NCBI RefSeq assembly: GCF_002278135.3
Contig: NZ_CP029425.2
Span: 868,001-932,000, forward strand
Origin: Bradyrhizobium ottawaense
Lineage (GTDB): Bacteria; Pseudomonadota; Alphaproteobacteria; Rhizobiales; Xanthobacteraceae
Direction of reading: 5' to 3'
Length of the DNA stretch: 64,000 nt
The notes under the pieces were generated by a model. That model had not been told where the DNA came from and searched no databases. It saw only the letters and a list, made by a program, of their open reading frames with translations. Made by a program: the position numbers and the translations under genes. Below, piece by piece: positions 9,271 through 17,329 of this stretch. Numbering within the stretch: position 1 is the first letter of the stretch; each line of letters opens with the position of its first letter.

Positions 9271-10311
9271 TCACGCGTTACCGCGATCCTCGCGGAACAA
9301 ATCCAGCTTCTGCTGCACCGGCCGATCTGAGAAGCTGAACAGCACGGCGTCCTCATCGGCCTCGTGCGTCACCCAGTGCCAGCTCGGCACCACGAACAGA
9401 TCGCGCGGACCCCATTCGAAGACGGCATCGCCGATGCGGCTGCGGCCACGGCCCTCAATCGGACAGAACACGGTGGCATCGGTTGAACGATAGCGCGCGG
9501 TCGTAAATCCCTTTGGCAGCAGCTGGATGAAAGTGCCGATGGTCGGCATCGCGAAATCGCCGGTCTCGGGGTTGCTGAACTTCAGCTTGAGGCCGTGGCA
9601 GGCGTCCCACTCCTGGCTCGTTCTGGCTTTCTCCAGCGCCTCGCGCGTGTAGGCGTAGGGATAGCTGAAGATCGGCGAGGTCTTCGAGCTCCGCTTGACG
9701 TCGACCGGCAGCAGGTTGTGGCCGTAGCGGGCAAAGCTGTCGCCGGCCGGCTTTGTGATCCTCTGCTGATCTTCCTTGGAGCCTTCCGCAAAGGAGCAAT
9801 CGAAGAACTGCACCAGCGGAATGTCGAGGCCATCCAGCCAGAACATCGGCTGATCGGTCTCGTTGGAATGATCGTGCCAGGTCATCGACGGCGTGATGAT
9901 GAAATCGCCGGGCTCCATCGCAGTGCGCTCGCCGTCGACGGCGGTATGGGCGCCCTTGCCTTCGAGCACGAAGCGCAGCGCCGACTGGCTGTGTCGGTGG
10001 GCCGGCGCGACGTCGCCGGGCACCACCATCTGCACGCCGGCATAGAGCGAGGTCGTGATCTTGGACTGGCCGCGCAGGCCGGGGTTCTCCAGCACCAGCA
10101 CGCGCCGCTCGGCTTCCTTGGCGGTGATCAGCTTGCCGGCCTCCGTCATGTAGTCGCGGATGATTTCGAATTTCCAGAGGTGCGGCCGGCAGGCGCTCTT
10201 CGGCTCCGGCGTGATCAGATCGCTCATCACCGTCCACAGCGCGGTGAGGTTTTCGCCGTCGATCTTCTTGTAGAACGCCTCGCGTTCCGGCGTCTTGGTC
10301 ACGGCTTCCAT
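9271..10311 (-). CDS. gtdA: Gentisate 1,2-dioxygenase
   Basis: 346 residues from ATG at 10311. A bicupin: the first cupin carries APAHRHSQSALRFVLEG (His105 and His107) and MTWHDHSN (His146, His148), the Fe(II) ligand region; the C-terminal cupin has EWGPRDLFVVPSWHWVTHEA. The length matches gentisate dioxygenases (about 340-370). The enzyme opens the gentisate ring to maleylpyruvate with O2. A predicted promoter with a 10-bp palindrome lies 27 bp upstream and is shared with the hydroxylase/ligase operon at 14601. The divergent GST-type isomerase would take the next step. Confidence 0.92.
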   Translation of the reverse strand: MEAVTKTPEREAFYKKIDGENLTALWTVMSDLITPEPKSACRPHLWKFEIIRDYMTEAGKLITAKEAERRVLVLENPGLRGQSKITTSLYAGVQMVVPGDVAPAHRHSQSALRFVLEGKGAHTAVDGERTAMEPGDFIITPSMTWHDHSNETDQPMFWLDGLDIPLVQFFDCSFAEGSKEDQQRITKPAGDSFARYGHNLLPVDVKRSSKTSPIFSYPYAYTREALEKARTSQEWDACHGLKLKFSNPETGDFAMPTIGTFIQLLPKGFTTARYRSTDATVFCPIEGRGRSRIGDAVFEWGPRDLFVVPSWHWVTHEADEDAVLFSFSDRPVQQKLDLFREDRGNA

Positions 10312-10337
10312 GGCGGCGCTCCCGTTCGTTTTGTTGA

Positions 10338-10361
10338 TTGACAGTATACTGACGATCTAGG
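10338..10361 (-). promoter_or_regulatory. Promoter with MarR-type operator of the gentisate dioxygenase gene
   Basis: Contains the perfect palindrome CAGTATACTG (10342-10351). Read toward the gene it supplies a -10 TATACT with a TTGACG sixteen bases upstream, a good sigma-70 promoter. The 24-bp block differs at only two positions from 14617-14640, which precedes the aryl-CoA hydroxylase operon in the same orientation. The MarR gene at 11143 is the obvious candidate regulator, by inference. Confidence 0.65.
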
Positions 10362-10395
10362 TAGCGTCAATGCGAGGGGTGACGTGTAAGGTCGT

Positions 10396-10494
10396 CGTCA
10401 TTCCGGGGCGACGCGCCAGCGTCGAGCCCGGAATCCATAACCCCGATCGGGAGTATGGATTCCGGGCGCTCGCTTCGCGAGCCCCGGAATGACG
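10396..10494. repeat. Intergenic palindromic repeat, CGTCATTCCGG class
   Basis: Inverted arms CGTCATTCCGGGG and CCCCGGAATGACG enclose GGAATCCATAACCCCGATCG and GGGAGTATGGATTCC. It is a variant of the GTCGTCCCGG repeats and lies upstream of the isomerase gene. Confidence 0.75.
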
Positions 10495-10520
10495 GAGAAA
10501 AACTAACAGGGAGGGTCCCA

Positions 10521-11153
10521 ATGAAGCTGCACGGCTATTTCCGCTCCAGCGCCGCCTATCGGGTGCGGATCGCGCTGAACCTCAAGGGACTTGGTGCCGA
10601 GCACCTGCCGCATCATTTGCGCAAGGGCGAGCAATGCGCGCCCGCCTATCTTGCCATCAACCCGCAGGGCCTGGTGCCGGCGCTGGAGAACGACGGCGGG
10701 GCGGTGCTGACGCAATCGGTCGCCATCATCGAATGGCTCGACGAGACCCATCCCAACCCGCCGCTGCTGCCGAAGGATCCGCTGCGGCGCGCCAAGGTGA
10801 GGGCGTTCGCAATGGCGATCGCCTGCGACACCCATCCGGTGCAGAACCTGAAAGTGCTGGCGCGGCTGCGCGAGCTCGGCCTGCCTGAGGAGAAGGTCCA
10901 GGACTGGGCGGCCTGGGTCAACCGCGAAGGGCTGTCGGCTTGCGAGGCTCTGATCAAGGACGAGCCCGGCCCGTTCTGCTTCGGCGATGCGCCGACGCTC
11001 GCCGATCTCTGCCTGGTGCCGCAGCTCGCCAATGCCCGCCGTTTCGGCGTCGACGTGTCGGCCTATCCGCGTCTGCTCGCGGCAGAGGCGGCCGCAAAGG
11101 CGCTCGCCGCGTTTGCCAACGCTGCGCCGGAGAAGCAGCCCGATGCCGAGTAA
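10521..11153 (+). CDS. maiA: Maleylacetoacetate/maleylpyruvate isomerase (zeta-class GST)
   Basis: 210 residues from ATG at 10521 with GGGAGG upstream. The N-terminal thioredoxin-like half begins MKLHGYFRSSAAYRVRIALN; SSAAYRVR is the zeta-class SSCSXRVR-type glutathione motif, here with Ala in place of Cys. QSVAIIEWLDETHP is also typical. The family isomerises cis to trans double bonds in maleyl-keto acids. Beside a gentisate dioxygenase the likely substrate is maleylpyruvate rather than maleylacetoacetate. It overlaps the MarR gene by eleven bases. No fumarylpyruvate hydrolase is in the window. Confidence 0.85.
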   Translation: MKLHGYFRSSAAYRVRIALNLKGLGAEHLPHHLRKGEQCAPAYLAINPQGLVPALENDGGAVLTQSVAIIEWLDETHPNPPLLPKDPLRRAKVRAFAMAIACDTHPVQNLKVLARLRELGLPEEKVQDWAAWVNREGLSACEALIKDEPGPFCFGDAPTLADLCLVPQLANARRFGVDVSAYPRLLAAEAAAKALAAFANAAPEKQPDAE

Positions 11154-11655
11154 GCCTCCTCCTCCGATCACGATCGACGCGGTTTATGCCGCGCCGGGCT
11201 ATCTGTTCCGGCGCATGCAGCAGATCGCGGTCTCGATCTTCATGGAGGAGTGCAAGACGTTCGACCTGACCCCGGTGCAATATGCGGCGCTGATCGCGAT
11301 CCACACCCATCCCGGCATCGACGCGACGCGGCTGTCGGCGGTGATCGCCTTCGACCGCTCCACGCTCGGCAGCGTGATCGAGCGGCTGCAGGCCAAGGAC
11401 TATGTCGAGCGCAAGCCGGCCCCCGAGGACAAGCGGATCAAGCTGCTCTATCTAACCAAATCCGGCGCCGCGATCCTGCGCGAGATCATTCCCGCCGTCG
11501 AGCGCGCCCAGGCGAGGATGCTGGAGCCGCTGAAGCCCGCCGATCGCAAGACGCTGATGGGGCTTTTGGTGCAGCTCGTCGATCTCAACAACGAGGCCTC
11601 ACGCGTGCCGCTGCGTGCCGAGGATGCGCTGGAGCATCTGGGGAAGGCGGGGTGA
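11143..11655 (+). CDS. MarR-family transcriptional regulator
   Basis: 170 residues; ATG at 11143 lies inside the end of the isomerase gene, so the two are coupled. The winged HTH spans about residues 40-110: LTPVQYAALIAIHTHPGIDA, FDRSTLGSVIERLQAKDYV (recognition helix) and RKPAPEDKRIKLLYLTKSG (wing). MarR proteins usually respond to aromatic acids. Two near-identical sites with a CAGTATACT core at 10338 and 14617 are its probable targets, giving coordinated control of the whole 9.3-14.6 kb cluster. This link is inferred. Confidence 0.9.
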   Translation: MPSKPPPPITIDAVYAAPGYLFRRMQQIAVSIFMEECKTFDLTPVQYAALIAIHTHPGIDATRLSAVIAFDRSTLGSVIERLQAKDYVERKPAPEDKRIKLLYLTKSGAAILREIIPAVERAQARMLEPLKPADRKTLMGLLVQLVDLNNEASRVPLRAEDALEHLGKAG

Positions 11656-11692
11656 GGGTGGTGTGAGGCGATACTCACGCCTCATCCCCGCT

Positions 11693-11825
11693 GTCGTCCC
11701 GGGGCGCGCGTAGCGCGAGCCCGGGACCCATAACCCCAGGGAGAAATTTGGCGAAGACTCGCGGTTACCAGTCGCGCACCAAACCACTCCCTGTGGTTAT
11801 GGGTCCCCGCCTGCGCGGGGACGAC
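11693..11825. repeat. Intergenic palindromic repeat, GTCGTCCCGG class
   Basis: Left end GTCGTCCCGGGG and right end CCCGCCTGCGCGGGGACGAC form inverted termini around GGGACCCATAACCCCAGGGA and CCCTGTGGTTATGGGTCCC. Located between the convergent MarR and CoA-ligase genes. Confidence 0.8.
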
Positions 11826-11851
11826 ACCTGTGGTGTGGCGACGTCTCGTCT

Positions 11852-13465
11852 TCACATCCGCAGCAACGCCTGCCGGTCGATCTTCCCCGTGCCGGTCTTC
11901 GGCAGCTCGTCGGTGAAGATCACTTCGCGCGGATATTTGTAAGGAAGCAGCCTGCCCTTGACGTAGTCCTGCAGCCGCCGCGTCGCGTCACCCCGGTCGA
12001 CCGTGCGGCTGTTCATCACCACCACGGCCTTCAGCGTCATGCGCCGGTCCGGCAGTTCGGCGGCGAACACCGCGCATTCGCGGATATCGGGATGGTCGGC
12101 GAGGCACAGCTCGACCTCGAGCGGGTAGACCCACTGTCCCGAGATCTTGATGAGATCGTCGGCGCGGCCGCGGAAGAAGTGGAAGCCGTCGGCATCGCGC
12201 ACGAAGCGGTCGCCGGTGTAGATCCAGCCGCCCTGCCGAATCGTCTCCGCGGATTTGTCCGGCCGGTTCCAGTACAGCGGCGTGTTGGAATCGCCGCGCA
12301 CCCACAAGATACCTTCCTCGTTGTCGGCGACATCGCGTCCGTCCTTGTCGCGCAGCGCGACCTCGTAGCCGGGCACGCGCAGGCCTGCGGCCCCTAACTT
12401 CTTCTGCTCGGGCCTGTTGGAGAGATAGATGTGCAGCACCTCGGTCGAGCCGAGCCCTTCGACGATCTCCAGGCCCGTGAGCGTCTTCCAGCCGTTGAAG
12501 ACCTCGGCCGACAGCACCTCGGCCGCGGAGAGCGACATGCGCAGCGACGAGAAGTTGGTCTGTTGCGCGCCCTCGGCCTTGGTCAGGGACGTGTAGAGCG
12601 TCGGCAGGCCGAAGAAGACCGTCGGCTTGTGCTGCTCGATCGCCGCGAAGATCGTGGCCGGCTTCGGCTGGCCCGGCAGCAGCAGCGTTGCCGCGCCCGC
12701 CGAGAACGGGAAGGTGACGGAATTGCCGAAGCCATAGGCGAAGAAGATCTTTGGCACCGAGAAGCAGATGTCGTCGGGCGTCAGCTTCAGCACGTTCTGC
12801 GCAAAGGCGAGCTCGCTATAGGCCATGTCGTGCTGGAGATGCACGATGCCCTTGGGCCGGCCGGTCGAGCCGGACGAATACATCCAGAACGCCATCTCGT
12901 TGCGATGCGTCTCCGCTTCCGCCAGCTCGGCCGGGAATTGCCTGAGCCAGTCCGTCGCCGCGAGCGCGCTCGGCGCGGCGTGATCGCCCGCCTCGCCATT
13001 GGCGACAATCAGCGTGCGCAGGCGCGTGTCCTTGCAGGCCTCGGCATTGAAGCGTGGCGCGAATTCGGCGTCCGCCACCGCAACGCTGGCGCCGGAATCG
13101 GCGAGGTAGAATTGCAGCAAATCCGGCGGCGTCAGCGTGTTGATCAGGAGCGGCACGAAGCCTGCCCGCACCGCGCCGAAGAACGCGGCCGGGTAGGCCG
13201 GGGTGTCGTCGAGAAACAGCAGCACGCGGTCGCCGCGCTTCAGGCCGAGCGATGCAAAGCCGTTGCCCCAGCGGCAAGTCTCGTCGCAGAGCTCGGCGTA
13301 AGTCCGCGTGCCTGCCGGACCCATGAGCGCGACCCTGTCGCCACGGCCCTTGGCGAGATTGTCGAACAGCACGCGGCTGGCGTTGTAGATTTCAGGAACG
13401 GCAAAGCCGATCTCGCGCGCCCCCTCGCTATCGGCGGGAACCTGGTCGAAGATCTCGTTGCTCAT
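11852..13465 (-). CDS. Aryl-CoA ligase (benzoate-CoA ligase family)
   Basis: 537 residues from ATG at 13465, which overlaps the hydroxylase stop as ATGA. Adenylate-forming motifs: YSSGSTGRPKG (about 196-206), GLGSTEVLHIY, WIYTGDRF, and the C-terminal KTGTGKIDRQ lysine motif. The overall pattern is that of benzoate-CoA and 4-hydroxybenzoate-CoA ligases. It should activate an aromatic acid to its CoA thioester with ATP. Because the coupled partner is an aryl-CoA-type hydroxylase and the cluster contains gentisate dioxygenase, salicylate is the most likely substrate; anthranilate or benzoate are alternatives. Confidence 0.88.
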   Translation of the reverse strand: MSNEIFDQVPADSEGAREIGFAVPEIYNASRVLFDNLAKGRGDRVALMGPAGTRTYAELCDETCRWGNGFASLGLKRGDRVLLFLDDTPAYPAAFFGAVRAGFVPLLINTLTPPDLLQFYLADSGASVAVADAEFAPRFNAEACKDTRLRTLIVANGEAGDHAAPSALAATDWLRQFPAELAEAETHRNEMAFWMYSSGSTGRPKGIVHLQHDMAYSELAFAQNVLKLTPDDICFSVPKIFFAYGFGNSVTFPFSAGAATLLLPGQPKPATIFAAIEQHKPTVFFGLPTLYTSLTKAEGAQQTNFSSLRMSLSAAEVLSAEVFNGWKTLTGLEIVEGLGSTEVLHIYLSNRPEQKKLGAAGLRVPGYEVALRDKDGRDVADNEEGILWVRGDSNTPLYWNRPDKSAETIRQGGWIYTGDRFVRDADGFHFFRGRADDLIKISGQWVYPLEVELCLADHPDIRECAVFAAELPDRRMTLKAVVVMNSRTVDRGDATRRLQDYVKGRLLPYKYPREVIFTDELPKTGTGKIDRQALLRM

Positions 13466-14601
13466 GCCTCGTCCCCGCCGTTCTTGGCAGCCTCGTAACG
13501 CGCCATGAAGCCCGGCGACATGTGGCGCAGGCGTGCATCGTCGATGCGGCCGGAGCGGGTGATGTAGCTGTAGGCGAAGTCCATCAGACCCTGCTGCATG
13601 TGCTGGGCAAAATGCTCGTACCAGAAGGCGCTGGTGCGCGCCGCGTTGACGAGCTTTTGTACCACCGGTTTTCGCGCGGCCTGGTATCGGTGCAGGGCGG
13701 TTGCAAGATGCGCATCCGATTCCAGCGCCTTGACCAGCGCGATGGCGTCCTCGATCGCGAGCCGCGTGCCCGAGCCGATCGAGAAGTGCGCCGAATGCAG
13801 GGCGTCGCCGATCAGCACCATGTTCTTGAACGACCAGTGCTCGTTCCAGACCCAGGGAAAGTTGCGCCAGACCGATTTGTTGGAGACGAGGCAATGGCCG
13901 CCAAGCGTGTCCGCGAACACCTCTTCGCAGACGCCCTTGGACTGCTCGACGTCCTTGTAGGCGAAGCCATAGGCCTGCCATGTTGCGTGGTCGCATTCGA
14001 CCAGGAAGGTGCTCATGGCGGGCGAGTAGCGGTAGTGATGGGCGTTGAAGGCACCGCGATCGGTCTTCACGAAGGTCTGCGACAGCGTGTCGAAGCGCTT
14101 CGAGGTGCCGTACCAGACGAACTTGTTGGAGGAGTAGGACAGCGAGGTGCCGAAATCTCCCTCGAAGGCGCGGCGCACCTGCGAGTTCAAACCGTCGGCG
14201 GCGACGATCAGATCGTGGCCGTTGAGCTGGTCGATCGCATTTATCTGCGTGTCGAAGCGCGGGGTGACGCCAGCGTCGAGCGCGCGCTGCTGCAGGAACC
14301 GCAGCAGCTCGAGCCGCCCGATCGAGGAGAAGCCGACCCCGTCGATGGCGACGCTGTCGCTGCCGAGATTCAGCGTGATGTTCTGCCAGCTCTCCATGTG
14401 CGGCGCGATCGCATCGACCGTCTCGGGGTCGTCGGCACGCAGAAATTCCAGCGCCTGGTCCGAGAACACGACGCCAAAGCCCCAGGTCGCGTCGGCCGGG
14501 TTCTGTTCGAACAGGTCGACTTGATCCTCGGGGTGACGCTTCTTCCAGAGATAGGCGAAGTAGAGCCCACCGGGCCCTCCGCCAATCACGGCGATCCGCA
14601 A
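13462..14601 (-). CDS. FAD monooxygenase, salicylyl-CoA/anthraniloyl-CoA 5-hydroxylase type
   Basis: 379 residues starting at TTG (14601), preceded by GGGAGG at a good distance. MRIAVIGGGPGGLYFAYLWK is the FAD-binding start and VLIGDALHSAHFSIGSGTRL the second FAD motif (GD). The sequence resembles the N-terminal domain of bifunctional salicylyl-CoA 5-hydroxylases and 2-aminobenzoyl-CoA monooxygenases, but lacks their C-terminal old-yellow-enzyme domain, as does SdgC of the Streptomyces salicylate pathway. It is translationally coupled to the CoA ligase. Expected product: gentisyl-CoA, which then needs a thioesterase; none is obvious in the cluster. Confidence 0.78.
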   Translation of the reverse strand: MRIAVIGGGPGGLYFAYLWKKRHPEDQVDLFEQNPADATWGFGVVFSDQALEFLRADDPETVDAIAPHMESWQNITLNLGSDSVAIDGVGFSSIGRLELLRFLQQRALDAGVTPRFDTQINAIDQLNGHDLIVAADGLNSQVRRAFEGDFGTSLSYSSNKFVWYGTSKRFDTLSQTFVKTDRGAFNAHHYRYSPAMSTFLVECDHATWQAYGFAYKDVEQSKGVCEEVFADTLGGHCLVSNKSVWRNFPWVWNEHWSFKNMVLIGDALHSAHFSIGSGTRLAIEDAIALVKALESDAHLATALHRYQAARKPVVQKLVNAARTSAFWYEHFAQHMQQGLMDFAYSYITRSGRIDDARLRHMSPGFMARYEAAKNGGDEA

Positions 14602-14616
14602 CGTCTGCCTCCCTAA

Positions 14617-14640
14617 TTGACAGTATACTTACTATCTAGG
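14617..14640 (-). promoter_or_regulatory. Promoter/operator of the aryl-CoA hydroxylase-ligase operon
   Basis: Near-identical to 10338-10361 (22 of 24 bases): TTGACAGTATACT on the plus strand, giving TATACT as a -10 toward the gene. The predicted leader is only about 14 bases, with the GGGAGG ribosome binding site just behind. The palindrome is imperfect here (CAGTATACTT), so regulator affinity may differ from the dioxygenase site. Confidence 0.62.
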
Positions 14641-14790
14641 GGTAGACTAATGTGCTCCGGCGTCCCGCGCCAGCGGAATTATCGGCCAGCGCAGGCGCGC
14701 CAAAGCGCACTTCGGCCACACGTTTTACGCGTGTCCGAAACCTCAGGTCCGAATCATAGCCAAACCGCGCCGGCTTGGCCATCCGCACCG

Positions 14791-15006
14791 TCAGACGCAG
14801 CGCTTCACGTAGACCCCGTTCACCAGCACCCGGGTACAGCGCACGGCTGGAACCGGCTTGCGGACCACGACGGCCGCGTTCGGCCCGGCGCAGCCGGCGC
14901 GATAGACCCCGCGTGCGCAGACCACCGCATTGGCGTCGGTGGCCTCGAACGTCATCGTCGCTCCGAAGGCGAGGAGCGCAGAAGCAACGAGCAGCAATGA
15001 ACGCAT
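14791..15006 (-). CDS. Small secreted cysteine-containing protein
   Basis: 71 residues from ATG at 15006. Signal peptide MRSLLLVASALLAFGA followed by TMTFEATDANA; the mature part has CARGVYRAGCAGP and ends RCTRVLVNGVYVKRCV, four cysteines. This is a small protein type frequent in Bradyrhizobium with no assigned function. The longer upstream frame to 15846 is antisense to the next gene and is rejected. Confidence 0.65.
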   Translation of the reverse strand: MRSLLLVASALLAFGATMTFEATDANAVVCARGVYRAGCAGPNAAVVVRKPVPAVRCTRVLVNGVYVKRCV

Positions 15007-15125
15007 GTTGTCCTCCCGGTCTTGCCGTGATCGAAATCGGATATCTGCAAAAGATCTGTCGTTGCAGGCGTGCGGAAATTCATGCGCACGCCGTTCGTCG
15101 TTGCGGCTTTGGCGCCTGCGCCGTG

Positions 15126-15971
15126 TTACCTCGCCGCGAATGGGGCGAGCACGTCCTTGCACGCCGGCGACAGCGAGGCAGCCCTGTTGGAAATGCATTG
15201 AATGATGCGGCCGCCTCCGGGCGCGACGCCGGCGCAGAGCGTGCGGATGTCGGCGCCGCAGGCCGAGCGCGCGATGAACAGCTCTTCGCGCGGCAGCAAG
15301 GGACGCAACACGATCACGGCTGGCGGTGCCGCCGGCGCGGCTCCCGCCGCGGGGGCTGCTGCTGCGGGAGCCGCACCCGCGGGCGCCGCCGTTGCGGCCG
15401 CGCCACCGCCGGCTGCGGCGCTCACGGCCTTCTCGCAGGCCGGCGAAACCCTGGCCTTGTTCTTTTCCAGGCATTCGAGCGCTGCCGCGCCGCCCGGCGG
15501 CACGCTGGCGCACACCTTGGGATAGTCGGCGCGGCACGCGCTCTTGACCGCCGCAACCTGCGCGCTGCTCGGCTGCTTGGCGGCCGCGGCCTTCTGCGCG
15601 GGTGCGGCAGCCGGCTTTGCCGCGGGGGCGGCATCTGCTTTCGGTGCGCCTGGCGCCGTTTCCGCCTTGGGCGCGGCCTCGCTCTTCGGCGCGGCGGGGG
15701 CAGCTTCGGTTTTCGCCGGTTCGACAGCGCGAACCGCGGTCTGGCATCCCGCCGACAGGCTGGACATGTTCTTCGCCAGGCATTGATACGCTTCCACGCC
15801 GCCGGGCGTCACGCTCGAGCAATGCGCCATGAAATCCGAACGGCATGCGGAGCGGATGGCGCTCTTCTGAGCTTCGGTCGGTGCTTGCGCGAACGCGCCT
15901 GTTGCAGTTGCGAAGAGCGCGGCCGCCAGCAACGCCTTGCGCGTCGATGCCTGTTTCAACGTGTTGAACAT
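15126..15971 (-). CDS. Secreted protein with three cysteine-rich repeats and Ala/Pro linkers
   Basis: 281 residues from ATG at 15971. After a signal peptide (KALLAAALFATATGAFA), three related modules of about 55 residues each carry the pattern SACRxDxxxxC, PGG, then xCLxxN and a final Cys; examples are SACRADYPKVCASVPPGG and SACGADIRTLCAGVAPGG. Long Ala-Pro-Glu-Lys linkers separate them. This looks like the cysteine-rich GLG1-type repeat found in rhizobial periplasmic proteins. Function unknown. The high-GC linkers are repetitive and may vary in length between strains. Confidence 0.7.
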   Translation of the reverse strand: MFNTLKQASTRKALLAAALFATATGAFAQAPTEAQKSAIRSACRSDFMAHCSSVTPGGVEAYQCLAKNMSSLSAGCQTAVRAVEPAKTEAAPAAPKSEAAPKAETAPGAPKADAAPAAKPAAAPAQKAAAAKQPSSAQVAAVKSACRADYPKVCASVPPGGAAALECLEKNKARVSPACEKAVSAAAGGGAAATAAPAGAAPAAAAPAAGAAPAAPPAVIVLRPLLPREELFIARSACGADIRTLCAGVAPGGGRIIQCISNRAASLSPACKDVLAPFAAR

Positions 15972-16115
15972 CTGGTGATTTCCTGCCCCGTCGGTCACGC
16001 CGACGACTTTCAAAATGTGATGTAATCGCAATCTTCGCGAGTGACGCCTCGCAAGCAGCATCATTCGCCGCTTTGACGTCACCCGCAAGTCAATTATGCC
16101 GGTGCAATTGCGCCG

Positions 16116-17117
16116 TCAGAGCCTGACCATGCGCTTGCCGCGGTTCTCGCCCGCAAGCAATCCGATCAGCGCCTTCGGCGTGTTCTTGAGGCCATCGATG
16201 ATGTCCTCCTGCACCTTCAGCTTGCCGGATTTGACCCAGCCCTGGAGCTCGGCGAGCGCGCGCTGGCTCTCCTTCATGTAATCCATCACGATGAAGCCCT
16301 GCATGACCAGCCGCTTCACCACGATCAGCCCGGGCACGCCGCGCGGGCCGTGCGCGGAGGGCGCACCGTCATATTGCGAGATCGCGCCGCAGCAGGCGAT
16401 GCGGCCGTAATTGTTCATCTGCGGCAGGCAGGCTTCCAGAATGTCGCCGCCGACATTGTCGAAATAGACGTCGATGCCCTTGGGTGCAGCTGCGCGCAGC
16501 GCCTTGAAGACCGCGCCGTCCTTGTAGTCCACGGCGGCATCGAAGCCGAGCTCGGAGGTCAGCCAGCTGCACTTGTCCGCGCCGCCGGCGATGCCGATCA
16601 CGCGGCATCCTTTGATCTTGGCGATCTGTCCGACGATCGAGCCGACCGAGCCCGCGGCCGCGGAGACCACGACGGTCTCGCCCTCTTTGGGCTTGCCGAT
16701 CTCCAGCAGGCCGAAATAGGCGGTGAGGCCGGCGATGCCGAACACGCTGAGCAGGTGCGTCATCGGCTCGAGCTTCGGCATCTTGGTGAGATGCTTTGCC
16801 GGCACCGCGGCAAATTCCTGCCAGCCGGTGTCACCGAACACGATGTCGCCCGCCGCAAGCCCATCGGCCTTCGAGCTGACGACCTCGGCAATGGCACCGC
16901 CAGCCATCACGCTGTTCGCTTCGACGGCGGAGCGATAGGTCGCGCCGTGCATCCAGGCGCGGTTGGCGGCGTCGAGCGAAATGTATCGCACGCGCAGCAG
17001 GACTTCGCCGTCCTTCGGCTCCGGCACCGTGCTCTCCACCATCTTGAAATGTTCGGGGCCGAGCTTGCCGCTGGGTTTTTCGACCAGCAGAATCTGGTGA
17101 TTGATGTTGCCGCTCAT
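16116..17117 (-). CDS. NADP-dependent MDR-family oxidoreductase (CurA/YncB-like)
   Basis: 333 residues from ATG at 17117. A zinc-free medium-chain dehydrogenase/reductase: nucleotide-binding motif VVSAAAGSVGSIVGQIAKI, VIGIAGGADKC, and the family ending EDIIDGLKNTPKALIGLLAGENRGKRMVRL-like tail (residues about 303-333). Members reduce the double bond of 2-enals, curcumin or 15-ketoprostaglandin-like substrates with NADPH. It stands alone, divergent from the symporter gene, so detoxification of reactive carbonyls is a reasonable role. Confidence 0.85.
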   Translation of the reverse strand: MSGNINHQILLVEKPSGKLGPEHFKMVESTVPEPKDGEVLLRVRYISLDAANRAWMHGATYRSAVEANSVMAGGAIAEVVSSKADGLAAGDIVFGDTGWQEFAAVPAKHLTKMPKLEPMTHLLSVFGIAGLTAYFGLLEIGKPKEGETVVVSAAAGSVGSIVGQIAKIKGCRVIGIAGGADKCSWLTSELGFDAAVDYKDGAVFKALRAAAPKGIDVYFDNVGGDILEACLPQMNNYGRIACCGAISQYDGAPSAHGPRGVPGLIVVKRLVMQGFIVMDYMKESQRALAELQGWVKSGKLKVQEDIIDGLKNTPKALIGLLAGENRGKRMVRL

Positions 17118-17329
17118 GGCGTTTCCCTCTTTGATTGTCTTGACGATTATTGATGCAACCGCCGCAAACAAAACGTGCAGGCCGCATGCGTTGTGCGCTG
17201 CATGAAAGCTAGATCGCGGCGTTCCATTTCACAACGGGAACATCCTGAAAACGCGATCACACGCAAAGCGTGTTGCGTCGTTGTGATAACTGCGACATCA
17301 TGAAGCGCCGGTGTACGTGGGGGTAAGCG

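Noticed and set aside
12431..13498. 355-codon plus-strand frame
   Set aside because: Arg/Glu-rich shadow of the CoA ligase; no family motif and no start signal.
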